Assembly: GCA_036939755.1 (NCBI GenBank)
Contig: JALLAZ010000598.1
Coordinates: 1 to 13,774, forward strand
Direction of reading: 5' to 3'
Length of the DNA stretch: 13,774 nucleotides
From: Stephanodiscus triporus
Taxonomy: Eukaryota; Bacillariophyta; Thalassiosirophyceae; Thalassiosirales; Thalassiosiraceae
Shown: positions 5,615-13,774 of the stretch, in pieces
How positions within the stretch are numbered: position 1 is the first letter of the stretch
How the letters are laid out: the number at the start of each line of letters is the position of its first letter
Program-made: the position numbers and the translations under genes
Notes under the pieces: model-generated
Told to the model about the DNA's origin: nothing
Seen by the model: only the letters and a program-made list of their open reading frames with translations
The model's database searches: none

Positions 5615-8600
5615 ATGAGAATCGAACGCCCACGCCACGACGAGTCATCATCGATGCCTCTGGTGCCTCGGCGGCAACAGCGACGGCGACTGCCATCCCT
5701 CGGCCTCGCGTCCAAACTGTCCTCGGTCGTCGTGGGCGCATTGCGTGATCGTGAGCACAATCGGTACCACGATCTCGACGACGACGAATACGACGACTAC
5801 GACGACGACGTGGTCGACGACGACTACGACATTACCACGCCGACGTCTGCCGTCACGCGCCGCACGACCGACGACGCACCCGCCCCTCTCGTCGCGACCG
5901 CATCAACCCTCCCGCGAACAATCTTCGTAGTTTCGCCCCGCGCGGCCGCGGGGACGGCGGCCGTGGCGGCGGCGGCGAAAGGGTGGGGGACGTCGCCGCG
6001 CCCCCTCGCCCCCCCCCGGAAGGCGTTGGCCCCGGCGGCCAGTCTCGCGAGCTACGGCGACGAAGGCCGACGGTTTGCGCCCACCTGCTCCTCCTCCTCC
6101 TCCTCCTCCTCCTCTGCCGCCGCTGTCGTCGACGTCAACTGCGATCGCGTCGTCGATGACGGGGAGGCGGGGAGCTCTATGAGCGAAAAGGAGAACTCGT
6201 CCTCCCTCGGCGTCCCGGCGATCGTCGTGCAAAGTTCGTTTTCCCGCCAGGATACGAACGATGATTCCCTCGTCGGTCTGGCGGTCATCCCCAGCGATGG
6301 CGTCGACCTCGTTGACGGCGTGGACGTCGCCGCCGCCGCGTTCGCGGCCGCAACAGTCGAATGCGTCGAGGACGGCGAAGACGTCGGGGCGTTGGGGATC
6401 GCGGGGAGCTCGTCCACGATCGACCTCGACGCCCATCTTACGTACGAGGAGAGGGTGCTCGGCGTCCCGAAGGTCGACGTCGGGGGCGACGATCGCGTCG
6501 TCGTCAGCGAGCACGAGGCGGGAGGCGAGACGACGTCGTTCCAAACTCCGATCGAGTCGATCGCCGAGGCGGAGGAGGCGGAGGGGGGGGGATGGGAAGG
6601 GAGCGGCGCGACGATGACGACGACGCACGGGGGCTACGCGAGCCGGTACCTGGTCGGCGGACGGGGTTCGTGCCCGATCACGGTAACTCCCACCGAGAAC
6701 GGCGACGTGATACTCCTTACCCCCATGGAGGAGATGATGGACGTCGGACCTCAGCCGCGGCCGCAGTCTCCTCGAAACGCACAAGCCGTCGGAAGGGGGG
6801 GGGCGGTGGAGAAGAATGACGATGTTCCGGCGATGAGAGAAAGGCCAAAATCGTCACCGGCTGCGGCGGCGGCGTCTTTGTTGATCCCTTCCCTCGGTGC
6901 CAACGAGGAGTGGTCGAGCGGTCGGCGGGAAGGAGAGGAACGCGGAGCGGACGACGCCGTCGCCCCGAGCAAGCCGACCTACGGGAGGAGAAAGACGACG
7001 AACGCGACGGAGGAATCGCCGACGGGCGTGGACGAGCTCGAGGACTTCGAGGAAGATCAGGGAAGTCAAGACTCAGATGATTTTTATGCATGCGACGACT
7101 GGTACGGGAAGGACAATTGCAAGCTGAACGACGACAGCGCAGCCTTGTCGTCGCAGCCGTTTGGTCTTATCAAAATTCACGACAGCGCCCCGCGCGACAT
7201 TAGGATCTGCGAGGAACAAAGTACGCAGAGCGTTATCGAGTTACGCCATAGCATGGAGAGCGATTGCGGTCAATCTCAATCGTCGTCTTCCCTCGATGCC
7301 GACCTAGTGGATCATGGACAACCGTCAATGAGGGAGGAGACGTCCCGCACTCAACCCGGCACGTCCGTCAACGAGAGCAGCAACGAAGAGGAGGAAACTC
7401 GTGTGAGCTTGGGATTGGACGAGGCCACCGAGGATGAGGATTCTGAGCGTGATGCGCCTGGAGACTACTTCGACTCCATTTACGGAGTGGACTCAGTCGA
7501 AGCTGCGACCGAAGAAGTAAAGGGCGGCGAAATTCCCGATTTCATCAATGACATCATCGAGCGAGAGTACTCGTTGGGACGCTCTGGCGCCAGTAGGCCG
7601 TGGGTCAAGCACGACTGCGGTGTTGAATCCGATTCCTGTGGGGAAGACATAGTGACCGTGCCGTCGGAGTCGAGCATGCTGTCGTTGGGCAATGTTCGAG
7701 AGCATTCTTCTGTGTCGCAGGCGTCGTCGGTCCCGGAGGTTTTACCACTAGACAGTGTCGAGCTCTCCTTGGCCAAAGAGAACTTTGATGACTTGAGAAA
7801 GTTTTGGGTGCAAGATCGGAGAGAGATGGCAACGACGGCGGGACCCAGTTCTGGCAAGGTCGTGAGCGAAGACAAGCCGAGGTTCCTGCTGAGGGAGGAG
7901 GTTGGAGATGCCATGGAGAGTGTCAGTGGTTCCTCGACATCAACAAGCCCATATGTGGCTGCACCTGAGAGCAACATCTGTACAGACAGAGATGGCAATA
8001 AGTATCTGAGGATTTTCGATCTCAACACCGGCGACAACATTTATGAAGTCATTCAGCAACGAAGCTATGATCTTGAAACGGTGGATGAAATCAGCAGCGA
8101 GGAGAGTGAGGAGGAGGAGGGAGAGGGGAAGAATGTGGAACAGTCACACGATGGCACTGTATCAAAACTATTGGATACTCTATTGGAGAAGACAGTAGAG
8201 TCCGAGGCGAGAACGGTGGCTGGGCCCAACCAGGCGATTGCTTCGCTGGAAGATTTGTATAACTTGTTCGATGAGTACCAGGGAACCCTGCAGCGTGTTG
8301 AAAATTGCAACCAGACAGCATCACAAACTCCTGATGTGCAATCTCCGCCGGCTGGTCTGGAAATAAGGTGTGTAAAATCATCCAAGAAGTCGCGCATCCA
8401 CTTGAAAAAACGAGCCATTGTCAAGGCGAAGTCCGCTAAGTCAAAGTATGACCTTTTCGACATTGATAGAGCATCTTGTCTTGAGGGAAAATCTCACCAA
8501 AGGGTTTTGTCTAAAGAGAAATCCGGTGGTGGCGCAGATGATGCATCCCAGTTCAACATTGAAGACTATGAAGAGTCTACTACTATAGGCACTCCCAAAG

Positions 8601-9133
8601 AATGTAGGTTGGTAGAGAGAAAATGTCTTTATGCAAGCATCGCAAAAAAAAAGATGACAGATAATCCCTCGGACCCAATAAAGGAAGAGATGAATTATCA
8701 CCATTTGGACTCAACTAATGACGACTCATCCTCGGCCCAAAGCAGCGTTCCATCTGAGTCCGTCAATACATTTACTTCAGAGCCCACCACTCATGACGAG
8801 TTGCTAAAAAATGCGACGAAGGGTGAATCCTTGTCTATATTTATCCCATCAGTGGCCCTAAGCAGTGAATCTTCTGAATCATTTGTATCGGATGACAAAA
8901 CGAGTGACAAAACCCAACTATCTTTACGACAGTCTCCTGAGCCGCCTGAGCGCAAAAGTGGGTCAACTTCCATGCTCACAAAACTGTATGAAGAGAATGC
9001 GGAACTTGCTGAGACACTCGCCAACACCCAACGGGAGCTCGCTGTGACTCAATGGAAACTGAATTTGTTCGACAACTTCTCATATTCCCTTGAAGATTTC
9101 TCACATCCTCAGGAAGAATTATACAATGTTTAG
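5615..9133 (+). CDS. Large, mostly disordered orphan protein with C-terminal coiled coil
   Basis: One uninterrupted frame of 1172 codons, far too long to be chance, preceded by an AT-rich leader. No catalytic domain or membrane segment is recognised. In order: an Arg-rich start (1-50), an Asp/Tyr acidic stretch (53-72), an Ala/Pro-rich region, a nine-Ser run (about 160-168), then a long Glu/Asp/Ser-rich middle with several hydrophobic patches. A short more ordered-looking piece (GNKYLRIFDLNTGDNIYEVI) comes before an acidic EESEEEEGEG box near 830. A basic nuclear-signal-like patch (KSSKKSR..LKKR) lies near 919-930. The C-terminus has a heptad-like coiled coil (1121-1150, LTKLYEENAELAETL and on) before the stop. 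The 5' part is very GC-rich and the part after about 7080 much less so. A scaffold or regulatory role is possible, but function is unknown. Confidence 0.85.
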   Translation: MRIERPRHDESSSMPLVPRRQQRRRLPSLGLASKLSSVVVGALRDREHNRYHDLDDDEYDDYDDDVVDDDYDITTPTSAVTRRTTDDAPAPLVATASTLPRTIFVVSPRAAAGTAAVAAAAKGWGTSPRPLAPPRKALAPAASLASYGDEGRRFAPTCSSSSSSSSSAAAVVDVNCDRVVDDGEAGSSMSEKENSSSLGVPAIVVQSSFSRQDTNDDSLVGLAVIPSDGVDLVDGVDVAAAAFAAATVECVEDGEDVGALGIAGSSSTIDLDAHLTYEERVLGVPKVDVGGDDRVVVSEHEAGGETTSFQTPIESIAEAEEAEGGGWEGSGATMTTTHGGYASRYLVGGRGSCPITVTPTENGDVILLTPMEEMMDVGPQPRPQSPRNAQAVGRGGAVEKNDDVPAMRERPKSSPAAAAASLLIPSLGANEEWSSGRREGEERGADDAVAPSKPTYGRRKTTNATEESPTGVDELEDFEEDQGSQDSDDFYACDDWYGKDNCKLNDDSAALSSQPFGLIKIHDSAPRDIRICEEQSTQSVIELRHSMESDCGQSQSSSSLDADLVDHGQPSMREETSRTQPGTSVNESSNEEEETRVSLGLDEATEDEDSERDAPGDYFDSIYGVDSVEAATEEVKGGEIPDFINDIIEREYSLGRSGASRPWVKHDCGVESDSCGEDIVTVPSESSMLSLGNVREHSSVSQASSVPEVLPLDSVELSLAKENFDDLRKFWVQDRREMATTAGPSSGKVVSEDKPRFLLREEVGDAMESVSGSSTSTSPYVAAPESNICTDRDGNKYLRIFDLNTGDNIYEVIQQRSYDLETVDEISSEESEEEEGEGKNVEQSHDGTVSKLLDTLLEKTVESEARTVAGPNQAIASLEDLYNLFDEYQGTLQRVENCNQTASQTPDVQSPPAGLEIRCVKSSKKSRIHLKKRAIVKAKSAKSKYDLFDIDRASCLEGKSHQRVLSKEKSGGGADDASQFNIEDYEESTTIGTPKECRLVERKCLYASIAKKKMTDNPSDPIKEEMNYHHLDSTNDDSSSAQSSVPSESVNTFTSEPTTHDELLKNATKGESLSIFIPSVALSSESSESFVSDDKTSDKTQLSLRQSPEPPERKSGSTSMLTKLYEENAELAETLANTQRELAVTQWKLNLFDNFSYSLEDFSHPQEELYNV
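6088..6114 (+). repeat. (CTC)9 repeat encoding a Ser run
   Basis: Nine trinucleotide units read as TCC codons inside the large orphan gene, giving nine consecutive Ser. Confidence 0.85.
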
Positions 9134-9349
9134 ATAAATGTGAATCGAATAAGTAACACATTAACCTGAATCTATTATTGAATCTTTTAGTTGTAGTAGG
9201 TGGTTAGTAAACCCAATCATCACCCACTAGGAAATCTTATCATCACCCACTGTAGCGATCCATGTCGATACGATGCGGTCGCACGTCGACGCGGGCGCTG
9301 AGCTATTTGTAAATGGTAAGCCATTTCTAAGATGTGAGCCGTTATCAAG
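9134..9349. other. Intergenic stretch with short direct repeat and hairpin
   Basis: Follows the orphan gene's stop. ATCATCACCCACT is repeated at 9216-9228 and 9239-9251. AAATGG-taag-CCATTT (9311-9326) can form a small hairpin. AAGATGTG occurs twice just after it. No gene is seen. Confidence 0.5.
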
Positions 9350-9362
9350 ATGTGGACCCTTA

Positions 9363-9385
9363 GATTTCACTTTCGAAGTGAAATC
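9363..9385. repeat. Perfect inverted repeat, 10-bp stem, 3-nt loop
   Basis: GATTTCACTT (9363-9372), TCG, AAGTGAAATC (9376-9385). A strong compact hairpin in an otherwise unexplained region. Confidence 0.75.
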
Positions 9386-9942
9386 AATGCTCATAAATCC
9401 ATTGAAATGCCCGTCGTCACTCGCTGCTTGCTTCTCAATAATGAGAATGCGGCACCGCTTTATGAGAATCTTTCCATCGTCATCACAAAGAATGAGAAGA
9501 GGACTTTGTCATTGGCCACCCATCTGACGAAGAAGCCTCGTGTTGGGGTGTCATCAAAGAATACACTAACTTTTACCACCACCTCTACCTTGTGCGTGGC
9601 TTTGGGGAACAACCCCGTCGACACTATCACAGCTGCTACTAATACCATCACTCCACCCCCGGTGATTCGAGTTCCTAGGAAGAAGGATTGTCTTACACCT
9701 AGTCCTACCATCACTCCTGTGTCTCTGTCCCCAACATCATCAGAATCTTTGAAATCCAGATCTTGGGTACCATACTACGGGACTTGTCTTCTCCACCTTG
9801 CATCACCAATAACATATTGTTGAAAATCATTCGGTTGAAAGCTATTGATCCGGAAGAGTCAGAAGACCGTGCCTTGTCCATGGTGTCATCTGTCACAGTC
9901 TAAACACTTTCTAACACCAAGACAAATGAATTTGATGATAAG

Positions 9943-10029
9943 GTTAGTTTGAATTGCCCTAAAATCGCATTTGATAATACCATATTCGATCCGATACATT
10001 TGATCTCACGTGTGTGTATTTCACTTTAG
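9943..10029 (+). other. Candidate intron (87 nt) in the degenerate region
   Basis: Donor AAG|GTTAGT and acceptor TTTCACTTTAG|GAG with a T-rich run before it. In one frame, splicing joins a peptide with a CPWC pair upstream to RFVDRQTSSLQ downstream, but that frame meets a TAG at about 10111. The splice sites look real; the gene model around them does not close. Confidence 0.3.
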
Positions 10030-11150
10030 GAGATTTGTTGACCGCCAAACTTCCAGTCTACAAAACGTAAATATGTTCACCAACATGTCCAACCATCCAA
10101 AGAAGCCAAGATAGCAACAAAAGCATGGATAGACTCCTATCTCAAAGTTGTTAGGATAAATAACGTGAGTCATCTGAAAAATGCAAAGCTTCTCGATGAA
10201 ACTTCACCAGTGGAATTACCTGAACATATTGCTCTTGACCGTGGGCCTATGCAAACACATTTGGTTGGCCACTATGCACCTACCGAATATCTTCATCCAG
10301 ATACTGATGGGGCGACTGTTCCAACATTTCAAATCATATTTGATACAATCATCAAGGCGCACAGTTCAAAGATGCCTGGTAAGCAAATTGCTGATAGATT
10401 TTGTGATCTAATGCCATCCATATGTCCAAGGTTTGTTGGTGAACAAGATTTCGACTTCGAAAAGCATGTCTACCTGCTTCTTGATTGATTTCAACGATGC
10501 GAATGGGATCAGCTTGCTGTAAATGTCATCATGTGGGATATTGTGGGCCATCAGAGCAGGACTACCATTTTTCCAAAATGGTATTTCGTTATGAGTTACA
10601 AAGCAATCAAGTACTGCACCGAATGCTTTCAATACCCACGAATATGCAACCTTCATATTATAGAATATCCGCATTTCTCGGAGGTCTTCTATTGTTCAAA
10701 AAGAGATCAGAGGCAGATCTCATAATTATGCAAGTTGAGATTAAGATGTGGCAAGGTGGCGTTCTTGTAGACAAGACGTCAAACACATTGAGCAGAACTT
10801 CTTGTATGATGTACTGTGTGCACTAGCCGTTTGTCAAAAAAGGAGCATTGTTTCAGACGTTTTGACATTCATTGGTAGCATGACCAGGTTGGAACGTGAA
10901 AATACAATGCTGAGGGCAATAACACCAGATCAGATTCCAGAATGCGTTCATCGATACCTTACTAAAAGGTTGAATTCTATTTTACAAATTGCTATCTGAA
11001 CTGAAAATCGCACGGGATATTCACTTCATATTTCAATTCCGGGTAGTGTCGACGAGCTTTCGGTTCAGCACTTTGCTCTCTGTTTTTGTCACAAAAGCCA
11101 TCAGGCAAGGCGCAACAATCCATCGGGTGCCGCAAAAGTAAATTATCAGA

Positions 11151-11355
11151 GGCATGGCGCAAAGGTGAAATGCTGCCGGAGGAGTTTGTGCCAGGCATGG
11201 TGCGGTAAGCGCAAAGAGAAAACGCCGCAGCCACAAGGGTTGCAAAAATCTTGACGTTAGTGACGGAGTATCGGCATGGTGCGAAGAAAAAACTCTGCAG
11301 CCACGAGAATTGTGCCAACCAAGCTTAGTGGTGGAGTTTGCTGGAGGCATGGTGC
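11151..11355 (+). repeat. Diverged direct repeats marked by GGCATGGTGC
   Basis: GGCATGGTGC begins at 11194, 11273 and 11346 (spacing 79 and 73), with a GGCATGGCGC variant at 11151. The units at 11194 and 11273 also share a GCAGCCAC segment and a GTGACGGAGT/GTGGTGGAGT segment. This is an old, partly decayed minisatellite. Confidence 0.6.
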
Positions 11356-11380
11356 ATGGTGCTAAGTTCACAGTGCTTAC

Positions 11381-11403
11381 TTAGGTGCGTGTATCTCACC
11401 TAA
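11381..11403. repeat. Inverted repeat TTAGGTG..CACCTAA
   Basis: A 7-bp perfect stem with a 9-nt loop. An overlapping alternative stem pairs TACTTAG (11378-11384) with CTAAGTA (11412-11418). Confidence 0.55.
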
Positions 11404-11722
11404 ATCCTTCACTAAGTATTTAGACAATAGTTGTTCTGCGCAGCTAAGTAACTATTCTCATTATTATTGAAACACCAAACGTCAACAAGGCACCAAGCTT
11501 TCAAAGAAGGGTCATGACAAGCCAAGAACAAAGGTTCTGTAGGAGCGGTCGCCGGGAGCGGCGGCGTCATCAAGCCGCATGGCAGCCTGGGCAACATAAA
11601 GAATTCAGGCCTTTGCCACATGTCAAAACTCTTCGAACGCACAGCTTATGCCATGCGTGTCCATCTCTTCCATGTCATGTATGAGACGAATCCGCGCCCC
11701 CGCCAGCCCGCACGCATCCTAC

Positions 11723-13417
11723 TCATGGCTCGAAGCAGGGGAACCTCGAATTATCTGGATCCCCGAGGTCGCGGAGGAGCATGACGAATCCCGCAATCCC
11801 CTCGTACAGAGAGTGGGGATGATCCGGAACGTTGAACAGCACGTTGGCGTTCTCCAGCCCGAAGCGCGCGAAGCGATGGGCCCAGCGGAGCCATTCGTCA
11901 GCCTTGTCGGACATTTTCTCCCCGCTGCCATCGCCGCCTCTCTGCTCCCATAGCCTCCTTCCACGGTACAGCGACAGGAGGCAGTACGCGTTGCCGGATA
12001 TGCCGTGACACAATCCGAGACCTGGCGAGTGTCGGGGGGGGTTCAAACACGGCCGAGGTGAGTCTTTGCCCCGATCGCGTTCGCTACGGACGAAAAATTG
12101 CATACACGGAGAGAGTGAGAGAGAGAGAGTGAGAGAAGCTAGCGGCGACTCACCTTTCCTCAACAGCCCCCTGCGACAGACGACGCCGCGCGCTATGTCC
12201 TCCGCACGTTCCAGGAAGACGACGTCGTCGTACACCTCGTAGGCCTTGACGAGGAGGAGGACGTGTCCGGGCGCGCCGTGACACACGTGCACGAGTCGGT
12301 CGTCGTCGTTGTCGTCGCCGTTCTCGTTTCCGAGGGTAGACCTGAGGTTCCCGGAGGGATGACAGTGATCGTCCAACCTCGTTATCGTCGTCCTTATTTT
12401 CTCCATCGCACCCTCGATCGACGACACCTCCCGACGGAAGCAGAGGAGGACGAACAGTATCCCGGACACACCGTGTATCGCGCCGAGGTACGCCTTGCCG
12501 TGCCACTTCCATAGGAGGGGGAGGCGTCGACGATCCGCCGCTCCTCCTCTTCCTCCTCCGCCTCCTCCTCCTCCTCCGCCGGCGGCGACGACGACGACGG
12601 CCGTCCTCTCCCCCCCCCCCCGCTCCCGTTCCGCCGCACTCGCACTCGCCGCAACCGCCGCACTCGCCGTCCTCTCCCCCTCGACAAGCACCGAGCGCGC
12701 GATCCGTCGGACCAATCCGCCGCCATACCCGTCGTCGTACGTGCCCGATCGAACGAACGATACCGCCTGGAGGTACCCCGCCCTCCCGTACAGCACCTCG
12801 CACTCGGACTCGGGGACGTGGGACAGCCGTCGTCCTATCTCCAGGAGCTCGTCCATCGCCCTCCTCGATCCCGGGATATCCCCCGACGCGTGACCGACGA
12901 CCGCCAACAGGGCGAGCCCTCCCACCCTCGCGCCCTCGAGGAGGGTGAACCTCGACGTCGTCGTCGTCGTCGTGGTCGCGTCAGTCGACGGATACGACGG
13001 ATGCGATTCCTCCAAGACCCGATCGATCGCGATCGACGCGTCCCTGAGCAGGGACGATATCCTCCGACGTTCGCACGAGGCGATCGCGTCCCCCTCCGCG
13101 AGTATCGCGGACGCGTCGCGATTCTCCCGACGGAGGATGGAGGTGCGAGCGAGGCGATATCGGACGTACGCGCACGGCCCGAGCGAGCCGACGTACAGCG
13201 AGTGACGATGACGATGACGACGACGATCCCCCCTCCTCCTTCTCTCGTCGTCGTTGCCGTCGTGCTCGGCCTCGTAGTGATCCCAGCACGCGGCGGAGAG
13301 CTTGAGCACGACCTCGTCGTACTCGTCGGAGGACGACGAGGACGACGACGACGGCGGGAGGACGACGGATCCGTCGACGACGTGGTCGACGGGGAAGCAT
13401 CTGCGCATGTCCTCCAT
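11723..13417 (-). CDS. LanC-like (LANCL) protein, two exons
   Basis: Exon 1 is 13417-12154 and exon 2 is 12021-11723; the spliced protein is 520 residues (564 if the stop-free intron is read through). Landmarks of the LANCL seven-helix toroid are present in order: RCFP near the start, LYGRAGYL (209-216), [13 protein letters not shown] (308-320), HPSGN (353-357), HVCHGAPG (377-384), then after splicing [20 protein letters not shown], then SLYEGIAG (536-543) and the terminal FPCFEP. The three zinc ligands are C379 and the Cys-His pair of GLCHG (C426, H427 after splicing). LANCL proteins bind zinc and glutathione; mammalian members add glutathione to dehydroalanine/dehydrobutyrine in proteins. 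Acting the same way here is an inference. It is longer than typical (about 400) because of a Ser/Arg-rich N-terminal part, a Thr run and a Gly run (279-292). No lanthipeptide precursor or dehydratase gene is nearby, so it is not a biosynthetic cluster. Confidence 0.93.
   Translation of the reverse strand: MEDMRRCFPVDHVVDGSVVLPPSSSSSSSSDEYDEVVLKLSAACWDHYEAEHDGNDDERRRRGDRRRHRHRHSLYVGSLGPCAYVRYRLARTSILRRENRDASAILAEGDAIASCERRRISSLLRDASIAIDRVLEESHPSYPSTDATTTTTTTSRFTLLEGARVGGLALLAVVGHASGDIPGSRRAMDELLEIGRRLSHVPESECEVLYGRAGYLQAVSFVRSGTYDDGYGGGLVRRIARSVLVEGERTASAAVAASASAAERERGGGERTAVVVVAAGGGGGGGGGGRGGAADRRRLPLLWKWHGKAYLGAIHGVSGILFVLLCFRREVSSIEGAMEKIRTTITRLDDHCHPSGNLRSTLGNENGDDNDDDRLVHVCHGAPGHVLLLVKAYEVYDDVVFLERAEDIARGVVCRRGLLRKGESPLASLTLSLSLSPCMQFFVRSERDRGKDSPRPCLNPPRHSPGLGLCHGISGNAYCLLSLYRGRRLWEQRGGDGSGEKMSDKADEWLRWAHRFARFGLENANVLFNVPDHPHSLYEGIAGFVMLLRDLGDPDNSRFPCFEP
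12022..12153 (-). other. In-frame intron in the LANCL gene (132 nt, phase 1)
   Basis: Donor AAAG|GTGAGT (12153) and acceptor GCCAG|GTCTCGG (12022). The length is a multiple of three with no stop, so it reads through as 44 residues lying between the first zinc Cys and the Cys-His pair. Removing it restores LRKGLGLCHG, the family's continuous motif. It contains a CT-rich (GA on the plus strand, about 12109-12137) microsatellite near the donor. Confidence 0.88.
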
Positions 13418-13492
13418 ATCGGGTCCTCGTTCGGGGGCGCGGAGCGAAAAAAAAGAATGATGGGGCCTCCTCTCTTTCCACGCAGGAGATTA

Positions 13493-13504
13493 ATAATATA
13501 TTAT
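13493..13504 (-). promoter_or_regulatory. AT palindrome, possible TATA element of LANCL
   Basis: ATAATATATTAT is a perfect 12-bp palindrome 76 bases upstream of the LANCL start codon, in otherwise GC-rich DNA. Position and composition suit a TATA element. Confidence 0.35.
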
Positions 13505-13774
13505 GAGAGCTCGATGATCTTCTCGCTGGATGATGAACGGAGGTTACATACCTACCATAGTACCCTAGATAGAGTTCTCAAGTTTCGGGGTTCGGTTCTC
13601 ATCCCGAATTTCGTTTTGTCCGCAAACAATGTTTCCCCCCCTTTTATCACCCCCTCCCTAATTTCTAATTTCAATCTTCCAGCGCATAATGAGCCCGAGG
13701 GGCGCTTGCTCATTTCCCCCCCTACATGAGCGCCCCGCGGAGCAAATCTTGCGCTTAGATTTGAGCCGGTTGTG
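13505..13774. other. Right-edge intergenic stretch with clustered hairpins
   Basis: No gene is seen. ATGAGC/GCTCAT (13689-13694, 13708-13713) pair; GGGGCGC..CTCAT (13699-13713) also pairs with ATGAGCGCCCC (13726-13736) apart from a 3-nt bulge; AAATCT/AGATTT (13744-13749, 13757-13762) pair. TTCGGG/CCCGAA also occurs near 13585-13610. The cluster may be the edge of a foldback element continuing outside the window. Confidence 0.4.

Larger units (their letters stand above)
9350..10999 (+). pseudogene. Decayed or multi-exon coding region, unrecognised family
   Basis: Protein-like peptide appears on the plus strand in changing frames. Frame at 9350-9823 gives a Thr/Pro-rich piece; a different frame (about 9730-9903) gives SVPNIIRIFEIQILGTIL and on to VSSVTV then a stop. 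The best block is open at 10042-10488 (KYVHQHVQPSKEAKIATKAW, then IALDRGPMQTHLVGHYAP), stops at one TGA (10486-10488), and stays open in the same frame to 10725. Two further pieces follow in other frames: ISAFLGGLLLFKKRSEADLI (about 10660-10770) and VKHIEQNFLYDVLCALAVCQ (to 10999). No known domain is recognised, and I saw no reverse-transcriptase or transposase motif. Either introns or frameshifts and a stop have broken one gene; I favour decay but cannot prove it. The opposite-strand frame at 10408-10674 is less convincing. Confidence 0.4.
11000..11722. other. Intergenic stretch with degenerate repeats
   Basis: No convincing gene. Minus-strand frames at 10992-11318 and 11412-11642 are open but Cys/Leu-rich, overlap repeats and resemble nothing. 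The first half is built from diverged direct repeats; 11378-11418 holds overlapping inverted repeats; the rest is featureless up to the LANCL stop codon. Confidence 0.5.

Noticed and set aside
5903..6784. 293-codon minus frame inside the orphan gene
   Set aside because: Antisense shadow of a GC-rich coding region; Arg/Asp/Gly-rich with no domain.
7480..8040. 186-codon minus frame inside the orphan gene
   Set aside because: It lies wholly within the 1172-codon frame; Ser/Leu-rich antisense of acidic and Ser codons.
11412..11642. 76-codon minus frame downstream of LANCL
   Set aside because: Unrecognised, short, with unusual Trp/Cys content and no promoter or homologous feature; could not be supported.
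11723..13417. LANCL gene as part of a lanthipeptide biosynthesis cluster
   Set aside because: No precursor peptide, dehydratase, transporter or protease lies nearby, and the C-terminal FP-FE motif marks the eukaryotic LANCL type.
13570..13620. Possible tRNA-like B box (GGTTCGGTTCTC)
   Set aside because: It does not match the B-box consensus closely and no acceptor stem or A box is present at the right distance.
12818..13729. 303-codon plus frame opposite the LANCL gene
   Set aside because: The minus strand here encodes a clearly recognised LANCL protein; the plus frame is Arg-rich shadow.
1..13774. CRISPR array, rRNA, bacterial operon or prophage
   Set aside because: No regularly spaced identical repeats, no rRNA-like sequence, and the genes are eukaryotic with introns and a plastid-targeting signal.

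Overview
The window looks like nuclear DNA of a diatom, or at least a heterokont alga. The strongest pointer is an intronless light-harvesting gene of the LHCX type, whose signal peptide ends in the heterokont plastid motif (AAAF-APP). Supporting signs are a helicase-associated (HA) domain protein, a family that is abundant in diatoms, short spliceosomal introns (120 and 132 nt, GT..AG), and genes packed a few hundred bases apart on both strands. GC-rich genes full of Asp, Ser and Gly codon repeats alternate with more AT-rich stretches. The exact genus cannot be read from the sequence.

Layout, left to right. Positions 1-1950 (minus strand) hold an HA-domain gene with two long Asp tracts, followed by acidic and partial reading frames that run off the left edge; the exon structure there is unresolved. 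Positions 1951-2476 form a divergent intergenic region with a 24-G run and several perfect inverted repeats. The LHCX gene is at 2477-3190 (plus). A convergent gap (3191-3695) carries a poly(A)-like signal, a 20-bp tandem duplication and a TATA-like box. A glycogenin-like GT8 glycosyltransferase lies at 3696-5138 (minus); its first exon is recovered here across a 120-nt intron. A second divergent intergenic region (5139-5614) contains repeated TCGACCGTT half-sites. Positions 5615-9133 (plus) encode a 1172-residue, mostly disordered orphan protein with a C-terminal coiled coil.

Positions 9134-11722 are AT-richer and hold no convincing intact gene. There are small hairpins, a decayed or multi-exon plus-strand coding region with plausible peptide in several frames (about 9350-10999), and a degenerate 70-80-nt repeat (11151-11360). 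Positions 11723-13417 (minus) encode a LanC-like (LANCL) protein with all three zinc ligands and an in-frame, stop-free 132-nt intron. The last 357 bases hold its probable upstream region and a cluster of short hairpins.

The genes do not form an obvious pathway. LHCX acts in plastid photoprotection, GT8 in sugar transfer, and LANCL is a zinc/glutathione-linked protein family; the HA-domain protein and the orphan have unknown roles. I found no convincing new multi-gene system. The most useful points are the two corrected gene models, the orphan protein with a sharp compositional step, and the palindrome-rich intergenic regions.
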